This document shows positions 21,382-34,347 of a DNA stretch of 64,000 nt, piece after piece. Position numbers and translations under genes: made by a program. This DNA comes from Diadema setosum (Eukaryota > Echinodermata > Echinoidea > Diadematoida > Diadematidae). How positions within the stretch are numbered: the stretch's first letter is position 1; each line of letters opens with the position of its first letter. The stretch is from the NCBI RefSeq assembly GCF_964275005.1, contig NC_092702.1:31224726-31288725 (forward strand), written 5' to 3'. The notes below the pieces were generated by a model. That model did not search any database. It was not told the origin of the DNA and saw only the letters and a list, made by a program, of their open reading frames with translations.

Positions 21382-21647
21382 ATATGAGTAAATACACTTG
21401 TGCTTTATTCATCATACAGTTATGGGAAACTGCCCTGTGTTCCAAGTTGAATTGAAGAAATTAAATAAAACAAAAAAGTGACAGTGTTATCCAAGAATGA
21501 TGAAATATCTAGAATGAGCCAGTTATATACGAATTGGCTTATTGATAAATCAAAGAGGTATTTGACGGTATGCGTATTTAAATCTATACCACCTCGTGTG
21601 CGTGCGTGCATGAGAACACAATGACGGTTGTCTGTTCTTGCACAATA

Positions 21648-22140
21648 GGCGTTTTCACATCAGCCCGATAAAAATCCAAGCTCGAAATATTTCCCGCGAT
21701 TGCGAATTAGAGCGCTATTTCATTTCTTATTCCCATCAGCCCGAAGAGCTGGTAGCCCAAATAGTTAGAAATTTTAAAATAGCTAATTCGACAGCTGAGT
21801 ATGTTCAAACAGCATCAGTAATGTGTGTGCCCTCTCAAAAATTCCTCATGATTTGTGTGCAGTGTGTCTCGATCGATCGGGTCACACACGCTAGGCATGA
21901 TGGGATTCATCGCGCTAATTTCTCGAGTCGTTTTCACATTATCAAATAGCGCGCCACTATCCCGCTAATTCAGAAATTTCCCGAGTTGGAGTCGAGAAAT
22001 TTTCTCGATCAGAGCGATACAATTAGCGTGCTAATTCGTGTTCACATTATTAAATATCGCGCTATTTCGCTATCGGGAAAATTTCCCAAGTCAGAAAATA
22101 GCGCGCTATTTCGAAACATCGGGCTGATGTGAAAACGTCC
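21648..22140. mobile_element. MITE with GGCGTTTTCACATCAGCCCG ends
   Basis: A 493-bp element. The left end GGCGTTTTCACATCAGCCCG matches the complement of the right end (GGACGTTTTCACATCAGCCC) with one indel over about 23 bp. TA occurs on both sides (21646-21647, 22141-22142). The interior is rich in palindromic ATAGCGCGCTAT, CTCGAGT and GGGAAATTTCCC-like motifs, with repeated TTCACATTA blocks. No transposase. Confidence 0.7.
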
Positions 22141-22142
22141 TA

Positions 22143-23001
22143 GTCCTAGTCTTAGTCCTACCAAGGAGGTTTAAGAGATGGAGATCCAACTGGCTGTAAT
22201 TATTCAAACAGCAGCCATTTTTCTATTGATGCACAAAAGAATTCCACAGGTGCACTTGTGCCTTTGATGATCAGGGTTCCATGCCGCCGTCTTTTTGAGC
22301 AATCTGAAGATTCATTTCAAACTGTAACATTATATCGTCTATATTCTGCTTGTTTATTTGTCAAATAGAATGAATGGTCTCTTAATGATAAAGCATACGA
22401 AACAAAAGTAAATCCCGTCCAAGATTATATGCAAAAATGTTAACCTTAGCTGTACGTCGTGAAAATGTTTGAAACTGTACTCTCATTACAAAGCCGATTT
22501 TATCATCTTTCCGATCGCTTTCGACAAATGAAACTGATATAATTTTCGAGTATAGTTCTTTATTCATTTATATGTTAGATTAGTGTAAAGTCATGTAAAA
22601 ACGAGTAATTTTAATTTTCATTTCATCAATTTTTGTACAATTTTTATTCGCACATCCCCGTGCCTGTGCTATTAATGTGCCGCTTGTTTTCTACGAAGGG
22701 ACGGCGAAAAGCAACTACCATCATAAAGACATATCTTCCTTTGAGAGTGACGAGTCATGATGCAATGCCACATGAATCAATTGTCTTCCTATCTGTGAGG
22801 CAGCTCCAGTTTAGCACATACTTCAAATATTTCTGAGTGGCGGCATGAAACATGGGATCAAAGGGAATGAGACTGTTGTTACTCCATTTCTCAAACCTCC
22901 TTGGTCCTACTACTATCGGGCTCGTGCATAGATAATATGGATAGGGCATGTATTACACCATAGTCATTGATCCAAGGGACTTAGATCATCACTTCATATA
23001 C
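22143..23001. other. Intergenic stretch, nothing recognised
   Basis: A GTCCTA tandem (22138-22160) borders the MITE. The rest shows only short chance frames and no family resemblance. Confidence 0.5.
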
Positions 23002-24120
23002 TTTTTATGCCTCCGCCACGAAGTGTTGCCGGAGGCATCATGTTTTCTGGTTGCCCGTCGTCCTTCCGTCAGTCCGTAATGAATTTTGTGGACAGTGTAA
23101 CTAAAAAAACTTTTGAGGTATCCTAATGAAACTTGGCATGTATTTGATTATGTATTAGGGGATGATGCCTATCAACTTTCGGGTGCACATGCTCAAGGTC
23201 AATAGGTCAAGGTCAAATGCTTAGAATTTCACTATTTCCCCCCATATCTATGCCATGCCTGAAGATATTTTCTTGAAACTTAGCGTATACATGTATTACC
23301 CAATTAAGATTCTCTGCTGAAAGTTTGGGGTCATGAGATCAAAAGTCAAAGGTCAGAAGGTCAAATAAATATGCTAAAATGTTATTTTTTCTCCGTATCT
23401 CGGAAATTTTTCAAGGTATCTTCATGGAACATAGTATATATGCATGTACTGACTGGCAGTGATTATCTAGGCAATGTGGGGTTCATGGGTCAAAGGTCAG
23501 GGGTCAAAGGTTAAGGGCAACACTTCAAAATTTTACTGCTTCCCTCATGTTTATGCAATTCCAGCAGGATTATTTTTTTTTTTTTACTTGGTGTATGCAT
23601 GTATAACCTAATAGAGATTCTCTGGGAAGTTTTTTTTTTTTTCAAAAAGGTCAAAGGTCAAAGATCAAGTGAAAGTGCTGAACTTACTTCTTCCTCCATA
23701 TCTCGGAAGTGGCTCAAGTTATCTTGAAACTTAGTACATATTTATGCATGTTCTGCCTGACAGTAATTCTCTTATTAATTTTAGGGTCAAAGGCCAGATG
23801 AAAATGGTAACAATTTATGTATTCAATACAGAAATTGCACTTTTTCTCCATACCTTGAAAATTACTCAAAGCATAAACTTATGAAAGCGTCAAAGTCAAC
23901 TTAAAGTCCTTAAATCCCCAAATACATGCTCTCCTATTCATCCAATTAAACCTAGGTCAAGGAAGGTGAACATTCAACACATTTGTGACAAATATGTCAT
24001 TTTAATATTTTGCCAGTTTTGTGAAAATGTAATCACACATTGTCCACATGTACTATAGACCTATTAGGAGAATCATGCATTATGGTGGAGGCATACCAGT
24101 CGCCATAGCGACATTTCTAG
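23002..24120 (+). mobile_element. Helentron-like non-autonomous element, copy 2 (uninterrupted)
   Basis: Colinear with 14800-16884 minus its insertion. Features: ATGCCTCCGCC at 23007, its inverted form GGTGGAGGCAT at 24084-24094, the 3' stem GTCGC-CATA-GCGAC (24099-24112) and the end ATTTCTAG (24113-24120), followed by T. A CTAG end after a stem-loop is the Helitron signature. The asymmetric inverted repeats point to the Helentron (Helitron2) branch. Both copies have the same orientation and similar length (about 1.12 kb). Non-coding. Confidence 0.65.
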
Positions 24121-24403
24121 TTTTGTAGTTTATTTTGTTAGAGTTACATGTATTAACATGTCACAAGTCAGTTAATTCCTGTAGCCTATTTCCCCCAAGA
24201 AAGTCAATGCGTTTATCTTGTTAGAGTTATGTCAAAGAGCACAATTAGTTTCCGGTAGTCAAAATTTATTTTCAAAGTCGATGCGTTTCATTGCGTTTAA
24301 AAACACAACTTTAATACATATATAAGATGACCTCAGATAGAAATGGCTACAAATTCTTATTAACTTGGATTTATTAGATTAACTCACAGGCAATCTAAAT
24401 TAA

Positions 24404-24405
<2 letters not shown>

Positions 24406-24458
<53 letters not shown>

Positions 24459-24460
24459 AT
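24406..24460. repeat. (GT)n(GTAT)n microsatellite
   Basis: GT run changing into GTAT units. Confidence 0.95.
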
Positions 24461-24774
24461 GAAAAACAAAAAAGTGTTTGTGTCATCAGATGTGCGTCAG
24501 AGGTCCAAGGAAAGGTTAATACATGTATTAGTGAATGCAGATGCATGTGCTGCAAACAAACAAACCACTTTTTTTTTTTTTTTTTTTTTTGTAAATGGAA
24601 TGCACGGTCGAAGGATGAAATTAAACGCAATTACTCACCGGAAAAGTTTTCCAATCAAACGTGATGGTTGACTTCTCACCCTTTTATGATTAGGCCCACT
24701 GATACAGCTCTGTGGAAAAATAACTGGTGGTGTGGTAGATCGCGTCATAGCTAGGTTTTGTCCCTCTTGAGACG

Positions 24775-24906
24775 AAATTGATGATCACAAATCCAAAGGC
24801 TAGCTCTGTAAAAGTCCATGGCATTAATATTGATAATGCGAAAATTGATGATCACAAATCCAAAGGCTAGCTCTGTAAAAGTCCATGGCATTAATATTGA
24901 TAATGC
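24775..24906. repeat. Tandem duplication, two 67-bp units
   Basis: Unit 24775-24841 is repeated at 24842-24906 without visible differences across GATGATCACAAATCCAAAGG to GGCATTAATATTGATAATGC. The near identity implies a recent duplication or an assembly slip. Confidence 0.9.
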
Positions 24907-25704
24907 AGGTTAACAAAATTTTAGTTTAACAAAATTAGGTGATCAATACATGAGATTCCTCACGTCTCTCTGTAAAAAAAAAAAAAGTATTGGAAGAGGT
25001 ATAGGCCTATATTACATAAATTGCCCGATATAGGTCTACATAGATTGTCACCCCAGGGATCGATGACGAAGCATGCGATATCTAGTGCAAGGATTTGTAT
25101 GTGCAAGGTAATGCTCCAATTGTCTTGTATCGACCTTCATTTATACTTGCGATAAAATCCTGTGAAAGCGTACTTAGCATTATACAATTACATCAACACT
25201 TTCCGGTGGAATTTTGAACTATTAGGCATTCCTAAGCTGTTGCTTGACTTCAATTTGCCTTTAATGTCTGAACAGGAAAGGGTAAAAGTTTATGACTACA
25301 ACAGTGAAAATTTTGATCAAAATCTGATTGAAATAAGAGAGTTTTATGAAGTTGTGCTGATTTTTTAAACAGTTAATATGAATATGCATGATTGAGTTGA
25401 TGATTCATCACCTCACAAGTTTTTATTGATCGTGTTAAAAAAAATGAGTTAAAAGTAATTAAAAACATATCATTCCAGGCTGAATAACTTCAAAATAATG
25501 ATTAGTCGTTTTTTTTTTTTTTTTTTTTTTTTTGTAGGAATTGAGACAAGGGCATAATTGCATTTGAGCAATAGATACAGTATAGTAAATGAGTGAAAAT
25601 AATAACAAAAGAAATAACCGGAAAGTTCAAGATTTTGTGCACGAACTATATATGAAAACTTCACAGTAATTTGTTGTTATTACTGATACAGCCCTAATTC
25701 TCGT

Positions 25705-26580
25705 TTCATTTATTGAATTGAATTTGAATTGAAAGGTATTTATTAAATAACATCTCTTGCAGCCAGGAGGCTGGATTGCGGACATTTTACAAGGATCATC
25801 ATGAATACATTCAAATATACAAACATACATTAGAAATATTAACTATTGCACAATAAAATCAACCTTTACCATTAAAAAAAAATACAATTACAATTATTCA
25901 CATCTCTGTTCTTATTTCCATAAATAATCTCTTTTGTTTAATAAATAACCTTACTAAAAAAAAATCAACTTTCTTTTCTTCCATCTTCTCTTTTCCCCTC
26001 CTTATAAACTTTACCATCCTTATCATCACTTTCCCTCCTTCAACCTCTTCTTATTCCCTGAAATTATCCTTATCATAATCACACATTATTATTTTCCATC
26101 ATAAAAATTAAAATACCATTTACTCTCTATCACAAAATATCAATCAATATACATTCATAAAAATATACTATTGCAATGTATTATACCAAACACTAGTTTC
26201 GTATCAATGAAATTATTCAAACTACCAAATTTCATATTTCACATAACACAGAACACAGAAACATAATATGGTAATTAAACTGATCTAAAAAGTCTGCTTA
26301 AGACTAAACAATTCTGGCAAATGAGAAAAAAATTGAGATAAAATCAGAAATAAATGAATGAATGGAGGGCCCATATTCAAACACATCATTACAAAGAGAG
26401 AGAAAAAAAACCACCTTAACAATGATGAATCAACATGCGGTTTTTAACAAAGTTGAGTGTTTTATCAAAGGGAGAAAATTTCGGCGTGCCTGCAAAAGGC
26501 TGAACTTGAATAGTAAAATACAGAGTGCATGGACGTTATAACTTTCAATAAAACATCAGTTATATTCTTCTCTGTAAAAA

Positions 26581-26641
<61 letters not shown>

Positions 26642-27180
26642 CATATTCATATTAAAACACTTTAAAAACTTACACATATAGAAGCAAAATCAGTTGTTAT
26701 CTCATTTTCATGAATAATCTCTATTGTTCATACAATTAACCTGACTAACCACAACTTTTTTTTTCATCTACTCATCTTCTTCTTCTTCTCTTTCCCCCTC
26801 ATTATAAATTTTACCATCCTCTTCTTCACTTTCCCTTCTTCAACCTCTTCTTATTCCCTTACTATCTATTACAAAACCTCAATCAAAAAATCAGATATTA
26901 CATTCATCAAAAAAATATATACTACGATTATACAAAACACTAAATTCATATCAATAAGATTATTCAAAATACAACATTTCATATGTCACATGACACAGAA
27001 CAGAGGAACGTGATGTGGCAATCAAAATAAAATCAGAAAGTCTGCTTAAGACTAAGAAGTTCTGGCAGGTGAAACGAAAAATTGAGATAAGATTAGAAAT
27101 AAACAATGAATGAATGAATGAATGGCCAATAATCGAACAGGCCTTACACATATATGGAACAGAAAAGGAACGGTACATTC
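25705..27180 (-). repeat. Unclassified interspersed element with an internal ~0.5-kb direct duplication
   Basis: On the - strand the segment ends AATAAATACCTTTCAATTCA with degenerate TTCAA units, the style of a CR1/L2 LINE 3' tail. Two diverged copies of a pyrimidine-rich block follow on the + strand: 25895-26395 and 26690-27150. Shared landmarks are AATAATCTCT, TTCAACCTCTTCTTATTCCC, AGTCTGCTTAAGACTAA and TTCTGGCA. No open frame with RT motifs was seen. The class is uncertain. Confidence 0.45.
26576..26639. repeat. Poly-A followed by (TA)n
   Basis: A23 joined to a TA dinucleotide run, between the two duplicated blocks. Confidence 0.95.
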
Positions 27181-27564
27181 AAATAAAAAGGGGTAATATC
27201 TACACATTCATCGATTATGGCGTATAAACTCCCCTATTCGGCATTAGTATGACGTCTGTTATTTTCTAAGAGGCATTAGCTCAGTTTGATTTCTTCTCTT
27301 TTTTTGTATGCTGGGGGTTTGTTTTTCAGTGTGCAAAGTGGTGTGGGCTTTCTTCTCTGTAGAGGCTAGATAAAGTCAGGGCACTGAAATAATTGGCTGG
27401 AAGTCCTCTGGATGAATAATATTAGTCAAAAGAAGCCAATAACACGTTTCCTTGGTGGTGAATTTGCAGGAAACTGCGATGAATCGCAATCATGTTGCAA
27501 AAGGGCTGATGAGTGTAAAAGGCTGAAAAACCAGATACAGAAAGAAATGTAGCACATCTACCAT

Positions 27565-27570
<6 letters not shown>

Positions 27571-27595
<25 letters not shown>
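27571..27595. repeat. (GA)n microsatellite
   Basis: Pure GA run. Confidence 0.9.
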
Positions 27596-27861
27596 GCGGG
27601 AGCTGGAGTTAGAGTGACATTCCATAAATCACATATTCTATTGAGTATTATACAAACGAATTAAAAAAGTGAAGTTTAAGTGAAGATTTGCAGTTCTGTC
27701 TTTTTTTTTTTGGGGGGGGGGGCAGGGACAGGTATACTTGTGAAGTGATGTGGCATCTAATTTGCATTGTCACTAGTGATATACTTGCTTCATGAAAACA
27801 CAAAAGATTAAAATTTCCATAGATGTTCTGTTTAATGCCATATAGAAACATCTACTGTCTT

Positions 27862-27865
<4 letters not shown>

Positions 27866-27900
<35 letters not shown>
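27866..27900. repeat. (GT)n microsatellite
   Basis: Pure GT run of about 35 bp. Confidence 0.95.
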
Positions 27901-27903
<3 letters not shown>

Positions 27904-29678
27904 ATTTCGAATTACCGCCTCCCTAAAGTACTATGTAGGTCCCCTATAATGAATATGACATGGTTGTAATATAACATGATACTAGTATGTATGTATTATG
28001 TATGTGGTTATTCTATATAGTATTATGATATATATAATATATATGTGTATATACGTAACATCCGTTTTATATTGCATTTGAGCATTAACTTTGTTGTCAT
28101 AACTAGATCATAATGAAGATCAAACAAGTATGATTATTAAAAATGCAATTTTACGACAAAATTTTAGTAAGTTGATTACCGATGCGCAGTGCCAATATTT
28201 GCAACTGCTGTGTGGCAACGGTATCTCGTAAAGGAAAGAAAATTCCACAAAAATTCACTTTTCTAGCATAATGAAAGAGCACTTGACTAACCGCTTTCAG
28301 AAAGCAGGGGGAATAATCGCTACCCATAACATATTATGTCAGTATCAAGTTGATGGAATGTGTAATTTTCATGAAAAATGCATTTTTATGGAATTCCCTT
28401 TATATTTTCTTTATATTTTTGTCCACACATACGTCATAATCTCCAGTAGTCTCCTCATCCAGTGGTTCCAACACCAAAACTTTAAAACTTCTTAACTTTT
28501 GCATCGATCGTCCGATTTTCCTCAAACTTTCACTGATGTATTCTACTAAATGTTGCTGCTTTCACTCAATCCACATTTCTCTTTGGGTTTTGGTTCCCTT
28601 TAAATTTGCAATTAAGTGCCCTGACGAAGGACACGCGGTCAAGGTCAAACTCCAGTCATAGGTGAAACTCGGGTCACACGGTTTACACTCGCCGTCACAT
28701 GCAATCACGTTTGATTAATCAATAGTACTTCGCTCGCCCACGAGTGATTAAGCAGGAGCTGAACCGTGCCTAAACTGGTGCTGCTACAAAATCGACCTTC
28801 GATTGCCATCCAAATTGTATAGAATTGAACCACGTGTACCGAGCCTTACACAAATGTGTTTTTTTTTTTAGTTTGGCAACATTCTGGTCTTTGATGTTTG
28901 GAAGTGTAAACTTACCTGATATTTCAAGAAGTAAACAGCTCTAGCGATGCTACATTCACGTGACCGAGATGTATACCTGGGCTTGTCCGTCAGATGCCAT
29001 GTTTGACATTGACTTAAACGCTGAAGGAACTCACGAGATGAGCAAGAGACATACAATACATGGATCATCTGCGAAAGAGGGAGACGTCAATCTAATGACA
29101 ATTTCTTTCCGCGGCCGTTTTATAGCTAGAAGTGTCCGTTATATAGTAATACTGTTTGGTAAGGAAGTAAATAGGTCAACAATTAATTGCCTAAAGTGTC
29201 AGAGGAAGGTCAAAGGTCAACGTCAAAGGTCACCAAAAATAACTAAAATTGTCATTATCTGGCCCTGAATTCGACGAGGAATACTTTGGTGTAACGGAGA
29301 GAAGTAAATAACGAGGGGAAAAAAAAACAACCTGTGGGCAGAGAGAGTTAAAGGTCAATCTTCGATTGGTGGTCATCGTTCAGTCTACTTTATCAAAATA
29401 CAAGTGGTGTGCCATATCTCTGTGGCAGCATTGATGATTGTGAGAGGAACATCCAAGTCGACTGTGCTCAAAACTGACGAAATGAATTGCATTTTTTTCA
29501 GAAATTTTGATTGCTTACACTACACTATCCAACAGGGCTCTGATCTGGGCACTGCTCACGTCCTGAAGAGACGGTATTGTGTCACGGTGTTAATGGCTTT
29601 CGGCTACTTTGACGTACATACCTATATTTGTACGCATAGATAAATATAGACATGTACGTAGACATACATGTATATTAC

Positions 29679-29680
<2 letters not shown>

Positions 29681-29737
<57 letters not shown>
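29681..29737. repeat. (TA)n microsatellite
   Basis: Pure TA run of about 57 bp. Confidence 0.95.
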
Positions 29738-29743
<6 letters not shown>

Positions 29744-29922
29744 GTATATAATATATACACGTATACATTGAACTTGATGGATTTAGGCATTTGACTATCC
29801 AGTTGTGTCATTTGATTCCATATAATGCGAGCCGAGTGTTTTCATCTTGTCGCAGAATGCATGCCTGCATTGCGAAGCGACAATTAAAAATTATCATTAT
29901 TTCCATATCATTATTTCCATTA

Positions 29923-29926
<4 letters not shown>

Positions 29927-29964
<38 letters not shown>

Positions 29965-30063
29965 GTATTAGTATTATTATTATTATTATTATTATCATTA
30001 TTATTATTAGTATTAGTATTAGTATTAGTATTATTATTATTATCATTATTATGATTATTATCA
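29927..30063. repeat. (TTA)n microsatellite with TTAG/ATC variants
   Basis: Trinucleotide array with interspersed AGT and ATC units, about 137 bp. Confidence 0.95.
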
Positions 30064-31328
30064 TTACTATCGTTGCTGTTGTTGTACAAATGTCAATGGA
30101 AACAAAATTTCTTTGTCCCATTATAGACCAATAAAATATGAATCTGAATCTGATTATATAGTCAATGTTCTATTGGCGTTCGATATTATTTGGGGTTGTG
30201 CAAGTGTGAGAATGTATACGTCCATGCTGTTCTTATCCACGAGTGTCTTAATGCGATCTCGCCTTTGTTTTCGTATACTAGTATGGGGGCATTTTTAGAC
30301 AAACGTCCTGTTTCCAAATAACCGAGAGATCTATAATCCGTATTCATTGGACTTACTACAATATGCAATATCATTGTCACTGGGATGATAACAAAGACAA
30401 CAAAAGACGCGTGAAGACTGCTAACATATAATATTTTGAACTGATATATTTCATCTGTATGTTATATTTTTTTTTCAACATGAATAACATAGTAACTGGT
30501 TTACTGTCACGAAGCTTTATCACGAAGCAACATTAGCAAGGTCATTTGAAATTCACACATTTACCGTATCGTTATAGTTGAGACTTTATGCCATCATCAG
30601 TTACTCTTATCTACAAGGGTCACGTACACCCACTGACAGAATGCCATATCGACCAGAGAGTCGATATTCTTACTTTTTTTTTAATCACGCAATATATTAA
30701 CAGTAATGACGCCCTGCTACATCGTACCACGTAAATCTTCAAATTATACTGACATGAACGTGGACATTACGTCATAATTTCATCAGTAACTCCAATAGGA
30801 TTAGAAATAACATCAAAGCCAGACAGGAAAAAAAGAAAGCATGTCCAAGTTCAAATACTGGATACACAGACACAGGTGAGAACTGGCCTTTCGTAATGAA
30901 ACATCTCTGATTTCTTCATTGAGAAATACTGCATTTCCTACCCTTCAATGAACTCGTGTCACCTATATAGGGTATATGAGGATTCAGTCTTCATACGATT
31001 TACCTATATCGTGCTTGTCCCAATCTGTGACATTTTTAATGATAATTGAAGACATGCAGTTGTCATATAGACCTCTTCGGAAATATTAAAACGCAAGTGG
31101 TAACACTCTTTTCTTTCTATTTGTCTTCATTTTTTCTCTCTTTTTTTTTTCTTCTAATACCCAGTAATGGTACCATCGAGAACTACATACTTAAAGTCAC
31201 ACAATGTATGTCCAAGCTACAGTATGACTTAGTCCACTCCAGTTCTAATAACACTTAAGTGTTATGTGTCGTGTACACATAGAGATGATCTTCGATACAT
31301 TCGATGATGTACGTGTATGTGTATGGCT

Positions 31329-31330
<2 letters not shown>

Positions 31331-31384
<54 letters not shown>
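31331..31384. repeat. (AT)n microsatellite
   Basis: Pure AT run of about 54 bp. Confidence 0.95.
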
Positions 31385-31387
<3 letters not shown>

Positions 31388-33909
31388 CTGATTATGTATA
31401 TACAGAAAGGCTAATATACACACATTTTAAATATCCTTACAGAACAAGTTTTTTTTCAGTGACTTGATACATTTAAGTATACATTCATAACATTAATTAC
31501 CTCACGTCACTGTTCACGCCTATAGATATAGATTTAACTTTGGTTTGATAATAAATACATCAAAAGCATATGTACATGCTGCTGTGTCTACAACAATATC
31601 AGACTTGTCCGAACCTTGCAAACACGTTATAAAAGAAAAATGACAGTGTGGCAGGCGAAGTGTACACAAAATACCACAATATTAGACAAAACACAAATAG
31701 TTGTGTAAGTAGATTAAGTTTGACATTTTTTTTTTCTGCTGGTAAACGCAATTAAGCGGGCGTTGTTGGTGAAGGGATGGGTAAACAATACTAAGTATTA
31801 CCAGGCCAGTACAATTCCAAATATTCTATAGTGTATGTAGTACTTCACATGGCAGGATACAAATGGTACTGTCATAAGAATACATTAATTGATGAATGAC
31901 ACTCACAGGTAATACTTTTTACGTCATAATGCTGAACCGACTTTCTAAAAAAATACGAACACGTGTAACACCATGAAGAAGTTCAGTCATATTACCTCAC
32001 CGTGGCATAATACTTTCCTCTTAGAAATATGATGAATGCGTGGTTTTCTTCTCCTTTAACGTTTTCTACTCCTTCAATGTTTTCTACCTTGTCATAATTT
32101 CACGAATGCGAAAGGTTTCTCACGACACATCATTACACACCTATAGTTACAATCCAATACCAATGTACTCGTGGACAACGTCAAAGTAGATAATTTGGCT
32201 GCTCCTTCGGGGAACTTCCTACAGTTAACGAAGCAAGAATGTAGTAGCAAAGCAAGAAAAAAAAGATAGCTTTTCACATGCCTTATATACCTCCCTCTTA
32301 CACATAACTTGTTCGCATGCACCTCTTTTATTTGAAGTATTAAAAAGATCTTAAAAACTGTCTCGAAGAACTGAACAGAACCAGACCATTATGGCACAGT
32401 AAGAAGTTCACGTCGTATCACTCGGGTTTGTTACCTGCTACTGTATGTGCAGTTGCGGGAGAACAATTTTGCATATTGCATAATATCGCATAACATTAAT
32501 ATATAATATGATTCAATATCTAAAATTAAGGACGTGCTGCGCACAAGCATTTACTTCGAACTGTAAACACAATCATGATTGTGTCTCTTCAATTTTGGCT
32601 TAGTCATGACAGTGTAAATCGTACTGGAGACGTGGAAAATTCGGGAAATTATTTACAAGTAGAAAGCGAGTAAGGACCGCCAGACCTATGTAAATGCATC
32701 AACGTAATCTGGCGGCATCGATTCGTCGACAATGTGTGACTATTAATGTTGATATTTTTGGTTCTTCTTCTGCCATTTAGTAAGACGTACGGCATGAAAT
32801 TGTTCGACTTGAAAAAAAAAATAGATTGGCAATCATACGCTAAAAATGAAAATATATTAAAAATGTAGCAGTGTCTACAGTCATCTATACGCATTAAATT
32901 TCAAGATTGTTCAGGTTAAGATTGTTCGATTCCTATCATCATAAATTTTAAAACCTCTGTGTAGTTGCGTGATTCTTGACGAATTAATGACGAAACGAAC
33001 AAAACAAAACATGACAGGATGTGACACAATCACTTTTTTTTTTTGCGCTACGAGAGCGAAATTTCGAGAACATCAAATTAAATTACACGCCCCGAGTCTG
33101 GGGTAAAGTAATGGCGCAACTGGACGGTAGACATGGAAGCAATATCAAATCTCTACACCTAATGATTGCTGCCTTGGAATACAACTGAAAACTTACGCAC
33201 AGTAAGTTTAAGTGGTGTTGTCAGAGTTATGTCATCCAATTTTTGTTGGGGTGAACGTAAGGGCTTCTTAAATCATCTGTGGCTTATTTTTCTATTACAT
33301 CTCACCAGGCATTGACAAGAAGAGGGAAGAAAAATTAGATTCCTACAACCCCGAAACATACATCTTTCATAAAACAGGGAACACTCTTGTTACTACCAGC
33401 ATGAAATAAGGAATATAAACCTGGGATAGATTTAAAAAAAGAAATAATGTTTCTAGCTTTTATGTATACATCGTAGGCTATATCATAAAATGGTTATGTG
33501 GATCCTACTCAAATGATTGGTAGAGAGTAATCACGTGAATAGTCTTTCACTTTGCCTAACATGCCCAGCGGGCATAAGTTTTACCATTGACCGCGTACCA
33601 ACGACCGCTCAGAAATACGCGCGTGAATGTGGATTGCCGTAATCACGCTCACTGACGTCATATTTGCATACTTTAGCAGTGCGAACTCATCAATTATTTA
33701 CTGTAAATAAGTTCTAAGTTCGTTTTACAAATACACACACATACACACATCAGACAAATACATCAGCAAACAGTAATACACGACAATACACAATACAAGA
33801 CACACACACACACGCATAAACACTGCGCTTTTTATCAGGACTCCCTTCTCTTGTGGGCGTCCCCTCCCCTTCTCTGCGCCCCCTCCGCGCGTGGACACAT
33901 GCACAACAA

Positions 33910-33971
33910 CCCCCCCCCCCCACACACACACACGTACACACACACACCCACACACACACGCACACACACAT
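33910..33971. repeat. C tract and interrupted (CA)n
   Basis: C11 followed by CA repeats with GT and CCA interruptions. Confidence 0.9.
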
Positions 33972-34347
33972 ACGTAATGCGGCAAAAATATCACAGGTAC
34001 ATAATAGCTCTAGTCTCTTTAGCGAAACATGGCTTGTGAAGATTAATCAATAGTCTATCACGCTTTTAAAGATGTCGCAATGTTCGATAAAGAATTCTCA
34101 CGTTGCTCTTCAATGCGACAGAAAAACGGCTCAGATGCTGAACTATGAAGGTGAACTTAAAGAGCATCGTTGATATCTCGTTTCCGAATCGGGAGACAGC
34201 GTCATCCAAACTTGACCCATGCAATTCTGACACCGACTTTTGTCACAAAAAAAAAACAAAAAAACAACCCAACAAGTTAGTGTAATTGACAACGTTGAGA
34301 ACGTCTGCGAAAGAAGTCTATACACCCGATCGTTGAGGGCGACAGAC

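Larger units (their letters stand above)
24121..25700. other. Intergenic stretch with tandem and simple repeats
   Basis: No gene was seen. It contains a GT/GTAT microsatellite, poly-T tracts at 24569-24590 and 25509-25533, and a 67-bp tandem duplication. Confidence 0.5.
27181..34347. other. Intergenic region between the repeat field and the BMP-like gene 3' end
   Basis: No gene was recognised. It contains several microsatellites (27571-27595 GA, 27866-27900 GT, 29681-29737 AT, 29927-30063 TTA, 31331-31384 AT, 33910-33971 C/CA). AGGTCAAAGGTCA-type motifs lie at 29206-29235, and a LINE-like 3' tail (AATATGAATCTGAATCTGAT) near 30134. The stretch 28440-28620 has the look of a dispersed repeat but was not identified. 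Confidence 0.5.

Noticed and set aside
31248-31265. 18-bp palindrome around CACTTAAGTG
   Set aside because: No flanking direct repeat and no related copy; could arise by chance in AT-rich DNA.
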